DNA of 58,829 bases from Flavobacteriaceae bacterium (lineage in GTDB: Bacteria; Bacteroidota; Bacteroidia; Flavobacteriales; Flavobacteriaceae), in the NCBI GenBank assembly GCA_012959395.1, contig DUDG01000041.1, positions 1-58,829 on the forward strand. Reading direction: 5' to 3'. Below, piece by piece: positions 54,030 to 58,829 of the stretch (the stretch's first letter is position 1; every line of letters starts with the position of its first letter). The notes under the pieces are model-generated. The model searched no databases, was not told the origin of the DNA, and saw only the letters and a program-made list of their open reading frames with translations. Position numbers and translations under genes: made by a program.

Positions 54030-54794
54030 ATGAAATATATTTTCTTTTTTTTAGGCCTCTTAATTTCTTACTCACAAACTTCAAAGCCAGAAGATTCCGA
54101 AGTATGGGAGCCTGAGCCTATTGTAATTAAGCCAGGAACTATGAATTCTCCTCCTAGCGATGCCATTATACTTTTTGACGGAACAAATCTTATAAATTGG
54201 AAAAATTCAAAATCTGGAAATAAAGCGGATTGGAATATCAACGATGACAAATCAATCACAGTTAAACAAGATGGAGGAATTGAAACTATTGAAGAATTTG
54301 GTTCTATTCAATTTCATATTGAATGGAAAACCCCAAGAATTGTTAATGGCAATGGTCAGGGTAGAGGAAATAGTGGAGTAATATTTCAAAGAAGGTTTGA
54401 AATTCAAGTTTTAGACAGCTATAATAACCGAACCTATTCTAATGGTCAAGCGGCATCAGTTTACAAACAATATCCTCCTTTGGTTAATGCAAGTAAAGGT
54501 CCTAATCAATGGCAAACATATGATATAGTATTTATGGAACCCTCTTACAATAAATCAGGAGAAGAAATAAAGCCAGGGAGTTTTACAGTTTTTCACAATG
54601 GTGTTTTAGTTCAAAATAATGTGACATTACTAGGAACTACAGAATACATTGGGATGCCCTTAAAAGGTAGAAATGTAATTTCTAAATACATGAGAACTTA
54701 TAATAATTCTAAGGAAGACTTGAAGAGGACTATTATGTTACAAGATCATGGCAACCCAGTCCAATTTAGAAATATTTGGTTAAGAAAGCTCTAA
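54030..54794 (+). CDS. DUF1080 exported protein, copy 3
   Basis: 254 aa with a signal peptide (MKYIFFFLGLLISYSQT) and no lipobox Cys. The DUF1080 domain shows SDAIILFDGTNLINWKN, QFHIEWKTP, GQGRGNSGVIFQRRFEIQVLDSY, WQTYDIVF and MLQDHGNPVQFRNIWLRKL. I start at the ATG at 54030 because the longer in-frame start at 53964 would place unrelated residues before the signal and overlap the oxidoreductase. It contains the GNSGV/EIQVLDS form typical of DUF1080 members annotated as 3-keto-disaccharide hydrolases. It converges on copy 4, with 20 bases between the two stops. Confidence 0.88.
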   Translation: MKYIFFFLGLLISYSQTSKPEDSEVWEPEPIVIKPGTMNSPPSDAIILFDGTNLINWKNSKSGNKADWNINDDKSITVKQDGGIETIEEFGSIQFHIEWKTPRIVNGNGQGRGNSGVIFQRRFEIQVLDSYNNRTYSNGQAASVYKQYPPLVNASKGPNQWQTYDIVFMEPSYNKSGEEIKPGSFTVFHNGVLVQNNVTLLGTTEYIGMPLKGRNVISKYMRTYNNSKEDLKRTIMLQDHGNPVQFRNIWLRKL

Positions 54795-54814
54795 AAATAT
54801 TTATTAATATATAA

Positions 54815-55582
54815 TTATAGTTTTCTTATTTTAATATTTCTGAACCATAGTGAGCTTCCGTGATCTTGGAAGCCAATATATCCCGTTTTATATTTTCCAT
54901 AATCAGGTGCATTTTTCCATTTTCCTGAATTTCTCTTTTCATACCATTCTGTTGACCAAGGCACAAATGAGAGAACCATTTTTCCATTAAGCCAATGTTC
55001 AACTTTTTCATTTGTAAAAATAATTTTAGCTGAGTTCCATTCTCCAGCTGGATTCAATTTTTTTAAATCATGATTGGTTATATGCATAGCATAATCTGCC
55101 GCAGTCTGCTGCCAATCCTGTAATTTTGATGGTTCTTCTGATCCAAATTGCTGATTATATGATTTTAAATCATGAATAGTCGCATAGTTTAGATCATCAA
55201 TTAACTGGTATTCAGGAGAAACTTCAGGAGGTCCGCCATATCCCTCTTTAATATGATAAAAAATACCGCTATTTCCTCCAACAGGAATTTTCCACTCTAC
55301 ATATAACTCAAAATTTTCAAATTCTTGTTTTCCATAAATGATATCCTTTCCTCCAATATAATTTTGTTCTAATTCCAGTTCGGTGTCAAACATTAGCATC
55401 CCATCCTTAGCAATCCACCCTGGAGGCATCATTTCAGAATTATATCCACGCCAACCGTCAGTAGTTTTACCATCAAAAAGACTAATCCATTCGTTTTCAA
55501 AATTTGAAGATTGAGAGCCAAATACAATAATAGCATATCCTAGTACTGCAATAATACCAAAAAGTAATATGTTTTTTTTCAT
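54815..55582 (-). CDS. DUF1080 exported protein, copy 4
   Basis: 255 aa with an N-terminal hydrophobic signal or anchor (LLFGIIAVLGYAIIVFG) and a DUF1080 domain: EWISLFDGKTTDGWRGYN, LYVEWKIPVGGNSGIFYHI, SPEYQLIDD, AGEWNSAKI, and FQDHGSSLWFRNIKIRKL. It lies 10 bases after the GH109-like gene on the same strand, the third oxidoreductase-DUF1080 module. With GH109 chemistry (oxidise C3, eliminate, rehydrate, reduce) a partner that handles a keto- or enol-sugar would make sense, but this is inference. Confidence 0.88.
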   Translation of the reverse strand: MKKNILLFGIIAVLGYAIIVFGSQSSNFENEWISLFDGKTTDGWRGYNSEMMPPGWIAKDGMLMFDTELELEQNYIGGKDIIYGKQEFENFELYVEWKIPVGGNSGIFYHIKEGYGGPPEVSPEYQLIDDLNYATIHDLKSYNQQFGSEEPSKLQDWQQTAADYAMHITNHDLKKLNPAGEWNSAKIIFTNEKVEHWLNGKMVLSFVPWSTEWYEKRNSGKWKNAPDYGKYKTGYIGFQDHGSSLWFRNIKIRKL

Positions 55583-55592
55583 AAAATATTTT

Positions 55593-56990
55593 TCAAGTTA
55601 TAATTTCAAGAGGTTTTGTTTTTTTCCAGTTCCCTCTAGTAAAATCTGGAAATAGTTGGGGCATTCCTCCCTCTGATATTGATTTTCCACTTAAAGGAGT
55701 CACTGCACTCCAGAAACATCCTTCATAAACATTTTGATCTAATGGCATTCCATTTCTTAGACACTCTACTATTCGATATCTCATAATACCATCCATTCCG
55801 CCATGACCAGTATTTTTAGTTTTTTGATTTAATCTTTTATATAATGGATGATCATATTTTTCATATAACATTTCTAATTTATCACCTTGTATCCAAGAAT
55901 GATGATCCTTACTTATGTCGTCAAATCCACCCTCTAGTGCAACCCTGGTTGGAAAACCAGCTAAAGTCCCTTTAGTTCCCTGAATAAGATTATGACGAGT
56001 GTAAGGTCTCGGACTTGTTTCGTCCCATTGAACCATAACAGTCCTCCCTAAATTAGTTTTTAGTATGGAGGTGTTTATATCTCCATTTTTATAATTTAAT
56101 TGATTCCATTTATGTTCATGAGAATAATTTTTCTGAGCATATAATTTTCTTCCCTTTGCTGGAGATGAATAAGAAATAATATTTTTAAATGAGTCTTCGG
56201 TTCTACCTAAATTCATATACTGTGCTACAGGGCCAAGGCCATGAGTCGGATACAAATTTCCATTCCCGTTAGCATAATGATGAGTTCTCCAAGAGCCAGT
56301 TCCCCTTTCTTCTTGCGACATTTGAAATCTTAACTCATGAATATAAGCTGCTTCAGCATGTAGAAGTTCGCCAATAACTCCTTTTCTACACATATTTAAA
56401 TACATCAATTCATCGCGGCCATAATTCACATTTTCCATCATCATACAATGTTTCTGAGTTTTTTCAGATGTATCAACAATTTTCCACATATCATTTAGAG
56501 TAACCGCTATAGGGACTTCAACAAATACATGCGCACCCTTTTCCATCGATTTAATTGCCATAGGAGCATGATTATTCCAATTAGTAGATATAAAAACTAT
56601 ATCCGGCTTAACTTCATCAAGCATTTCCTTCCATTTACTCTCTTCTCCCCAATAATGAGCAATATTTTTGTGTCGTTCACCTTTTCCAATTTCACTTGCA
56701 ATTTTTGATTTACTTATACAATTATCCTCATACAAATCACTAATGGCTACTATTTCTACACCTTCTAAGCTAGCTAAAGAGCGAAGATGACCACTTCCTC
56801 TAGCTCCAACTCCGATAAATGCAGTTCGAATTATATCAAATTTTGGAGCTGAAAACCCACCCATATACTGCCCTTTTGAGACAGGTTGAGTATTGTCTTC
56901 TGTACAACTAACTAACGTTTTAGCCGCTGCTAAAGCAGCTGCGGACATAGTTGTTGTTTTTATAAACTTTCTTCTGTTAAAATTTTTCAT
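55593..56990 (-). CDS. GH109-like NAD-dependent glycosidase (Gfo/Idh/MocA fold), copy 5
   Basis: 465 aa. A Tat signal (NRRKFIKTT) runs into a lipobox-like LVSC. The Rossmann motif is GVGARGSGHL; VFVEVPIAVT replaces the usual EKP; then DTSEKTQKHCMMMENVNYG and NGNGNLYPTHGLGPVAQY. The last two blocks, including Tyr/His residues of the YPTHG segment, are characteristic of GH109, NAD+-dependent alpha-N-acetylgalactosaminidases that cleave by transient C3 oxidation. It overlaps the 3' end of the GH20 hexosaminidase by 14 bases and is followed by DUF1080 copy 4, so removal of N-acetylhexosamines from a glycan is likely. Anomer and sugar specificity are uncertain. Confidence 0.82.
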   Translation of the reverse strand: MKNFNRRKFIKTTTMSAAALAAAKTLVSCTEDNTQPVSKGQYMGGFSAPKFDIIRTAFIGVGARGSGHLRSLASLEGVEIVAISDLYEDNCISKSKIASEIGKGERHKNIAHYWGEESKWKEMLDEVKPDIVFISTNWNNHAPMAIKSMEKGAHVFVEVPIAVTLNDMWKIVDTSEKTQKHCMMMENVNYGRDELMYLNMCRKGVIGELLHAEAAYIHELRFQMSQEERGTGSWRTHHYANGNGNLYPTHGLGPVAQYMNLGRTEDSFKNIISYSSPAKGRKLYAQKNYSHEHKWNQLNYKNGDINTSILKTNLGRTVMVQWDETSPRPYTRHNLIQGTKGTLAGFPTRVALEGGFDDISKDHHSWIQGDKLEMLYEKYDHPLYKRLNQKTKNTGHGGMDGIMRYRIVECLRNGMPLDQNVYEGCFWSAVTPLSGKSISEGGMPQLFPDFTRGNWKKTKPLEIIT

Positions 56991-58829
56991 ATTGACTTAT
57001 GTAATTCTTAATTTTTTTTAAAAAATATTTTTCTGATAAAAATTGCCAATCAAAATTTATTGTTTGATTAGCAGGATGATTGTGATGATCTTGATCTAAA
57101 ATATAATTTTCTGGCTTATTTAAAATTCTAGTTTTAGAGTATACTTCTTCAAAATTTATCCTTAGAGAATTAAATTTGTCTTCAAAATTTCTAATCTCAT
57201 TAAATGCTGTTTTTTCATAATCTATTTCTGATGAAAGATCTAATTTTTCTAATGCAATTATAATATTTGAAGAAAATTTTACCAATTCATTAACTTGTTT
57301 ATAGACCTCTAAAGTGTATTTATTTTTTGGATCATTTTCCATTAGCTTATCAATAGTTTCTTCTACTTCTTTACTAATTAAAAGTGAAGCTTTTGCATTT
57401 TTAATTTTATTAAAATATTTTTTAGACCACATTCCCTTATTTTCTAAATCAGGCAAATCAATAATAAATGTTTCCAAAGGATTTTCTTCTTTAGATATTG
57501 CAGCTCTTCTTACTTTTTCTTCTAATAACATATTAAGCCATAAACTAACAGGTTTTTCAAGTTTATCTATAAATGCAAATTCATTATTTGAAAAATCAGG
57601 ACCATATGTCCTATGTCTATAAATAGTTTTAAATTCTTCAATAGTTGTTTTATTTCCAGACCATGAATACTGTGAAAAAGCAGCAATTCCTCTTTTATAT
57701 AATTCAAAGTGCGGAGAATCATCATCCCAAAGAGTTAAAAGCAATCCCTCTAAGTTCTTTTCTATTGAACTAATAGCAAATGACTTAATCTGTGAAATAT
57801 TGCTTTGATTTTGAGGCATTAATGTCCATCTAGTTTGACCAGCAGTAGCGCCCATAACATTTAGCCCGTTATTCATATACCAATCCATGGCTTTTTGATT
57901 CCCATATGTATCTGATTTTTGGTAATTCCACCTCATATAAACTGCATTTTTTGGAAACTTTTCTATAAACTGCATCAAGTTTAATTCATTTTTTTCCCAG
58001 ATTTCATCTACTTTTTCCATACTTATCTCACTATTAAACATAGGTCTATAAACACCGGCATGTTTTAATGGCATATCATCCCAAAAAATGGGAATTCTAT
58101 TATGTCTTTCAGCAAATTGACAAACTTTATTTAACCAAATTAAATTCAATTCTAATTCACTTTTTCCTTTTCTTTTTAATAGATGAACTTCATCACCACC
58201 AACATGCAAATATTTTCCGTAAGGGGTAGCTTTAATAGCATCCAAATATAGATCAAATTGTAGGTCATAAGTTTGTGAATTTAATGGATTAAAAGCCCAA
58301 TCGCTGTCAGGGACATCTCTTAAATGTTTATTTTTTTCATGTTTCAAAATAAAGGAAGCATGACCTAAACCTTGTACAAGGGGATTGATCATGATATTTC
58401 TTTTATTTGCATATTCACTTAGTTCAATCCACCAGTCAATCGAGAGGGCATCGGGCGCACCAATTTCAGGTCTTAACTCATACTTTAATTTATCCTCAAA
58501 TTCAACAATAATCCCATTAATTTTTTGCTTAGCTAAATGATCTATTAAATTGAAATAATAGGATTTTTTCTCCATATGATGCTTAACATCCAAATGAATG
58601 GGGCGAAATTTAAGTAAAGGATAGTCTTTAATGCTAACCATAGGCAGGTTTGCATTCTTATCTTTTGAGTCTTCTAATAATTGATCTAAAGTTATAAACG
58701 CATAAAATAATCCTACTTCATCTTTTGCAATAATGGATATATTATTTTTAAAAATATTTAATATATATCCTTCTTCATTTAAATTTAAGTTAGATTCAAT
58801 AGAGTAATCTATAGTAGATTCACTTTGTT
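56977..58829 (-). CDS. GH20 beta-N-acetylhexosaminidase-like protein (5' end outside window)
   Basis: About 616 residues visible; the frame is open to the right edge, so the N-terminus is missing. An ATG at 58641 is internal: upstream codons in the same frame encode EEGYILNIF and GLFYAFITLDQLL, typical of the GH20b domain that precedes the catalytic barrel. The barrel has HLDVKHH and the catalytic Asp-Glu pair in HVGGDEV (encoded at 58189-58194), which perform substrate-assisted cleavage of terminal N-acetylhexosamine. A helical C-terminal domain of about 200 residues follows. It overlaps the GH109-like gene and is co-transcribed with it. Confidence 0.87.
   Translation of the reverse strand, partial: QSESTIDYSIESNLNLNEEGYILNIFKNNISIIAKDEVGLFYAFITLDQLLEDSKDKNANLPMVSIKDYPLLKFRPIHLDVKHHMEKKSYYFNLIDHLAKQKINGIIVEFEDKLKYELRPEIGAPDALSIDWWIELSEYANKRNIMINPLVQGLGHASFILKHEKNKHLRDVPDSDWAFNPLNSQTYDLQFDLYLDAIKATPYGKYLHVGGDEVHLLKRKGKSELELNLIWLNKVCQFAERHNRIPIFWDDMPLKHAGVYRPMFNSEISMEKVDEIWEKNELNLMQFIEKFPKNAVYMRWNYQKSDTYGNQKAMDWYMNNGLNVMGATAGQTRWTLMPQNQSNISQIKSFAISSIEKNLEGLLLTLWDDDSPHFELYKRGIAAFSQYSWSGNKTTIEEFKTIYRHRTYGPDFSNNEFAFIDKLEKPVSLWLNMLLEEKVRRAAISKEENPLETFIIDLPDLENKGMWSKKYFNKIKNAKASLLISKEVEETIDKLMENDPKNKYTLEVYKQVNELVKFSSNIIIALEKLDLSSEIDYEKTAFNEIRNFEDKFNSLRINFEEVYSKTRILNKPENYILDQDHHNHPANQTINFDWQFLSEKYFLKKIKNYISQYEKF

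Noticed and set aside
58639-58641. ATG as the start of the GH20 gene
   Set aside because: The same frame stays open to the window edge and encodes residues typical of the GH20b domain (GLFYAFITLDQLL), so this ATG is internal and the gene is truncated by the edge.

Overview
The window is AT-rich (about 30% G+C by eye), densely packed, and almost certainly from a marine member of the Flavobacteriia (Bacteroidota). The support is: TAnnTTTG-type -7 boxes and few Shine-Dalgarno motifs; families typical of this group (DUF4296, DUF4271, GYDIA-type GHMP kinase, a NagB-PIG-L fusion, an archaeal-style UbiA prenyltransferase beside mevalonate genes); and a mevalonate rather than MEP isoprenoid route. 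I see no rRNA, tRNA, CRISPR, phage or insertion sequence. No gene-free stretch exceeds 300 bases. The largest gaps are 52441-52654, 36541-36741 and 5954-6133, and each is described below.

Layout. (1) 0-6.9 kb: a lipoprotein isoaspartyl peptidase, then an oxidative-sugar cluster (GMC oxidoreductase with its small subunit, a DUF1080 protein, a Tat-exported Gfo/Idh/MocA oxidoreductase, and a ThuA-like protein). (2) 6.9-23.1 kb: housekeeping. This holds a catalytically degenerate S4 pseudouridine synthase, UbiA prenyltransferase, mevalonate kinase and diphosphomevalonate decarboxylase; a ferredoxin-NADP reductase/NifU/Mrp Fe-S group; an alkyltransferase-like protein; trmB; a PhoB/PhoR-like two-component pair; tyrS; pyrC; a dolichol-phosphate-mannose-synthase-like transferase; and hemD. 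(3) 23.1-33.0 kb: an apparent eight-gene minus-strand operon for amino-sugar or sulfated-glycan use (sulfatase, sugar kinase, nucleotidyltransferase, Na+ symporter, NagB-deacetylase fusion, CutC, POT peptide transporter, thioredoxin). (4) 33.2-36.5 kb: HMG-CoA reductase with a GYDIA kinase, then a genuine formylglycine-generating enzyme that can mature the sulfatase. A strong sigma-54-like promoter sits just upstream of a terminator between these genes, suggesting a short RNA. (5) 36.7-58.8 kb: a large exported carbohydrate-processing island. It contains a DUF4212/SSS symporter, two esterases, a planctomycete-type cytochrome c/DUF1553 plus DUF1501 pair, a TIM-barrel/oxidoreductase pair, a Cys-less SUMF1 protein, GH2, a GH109-like enzyme, and a GH20 that runs off the right edge.

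How it fits together. The recurring theme is periplasmic redox processing of sugars. There are five Gfo/Idh/MocA proteins and four DUF1080 proteins. In three places an oxidoreductase is followed directly by a DUF1080 gene on the same strand. Together with the TIM-barrel isomerase/lyase-like gene and the GMC dehydrogenase, this resembles the 3-keto-glycoside route of glycan cleavage (oxidise C3, eliminate the aglycone, rehydrate), extended with hexosaminidases, esterases and a sulfatase. No susC/susD pair and no dedicated sugar regulator lie in the window. Substrate and exact chemistry are inferences.
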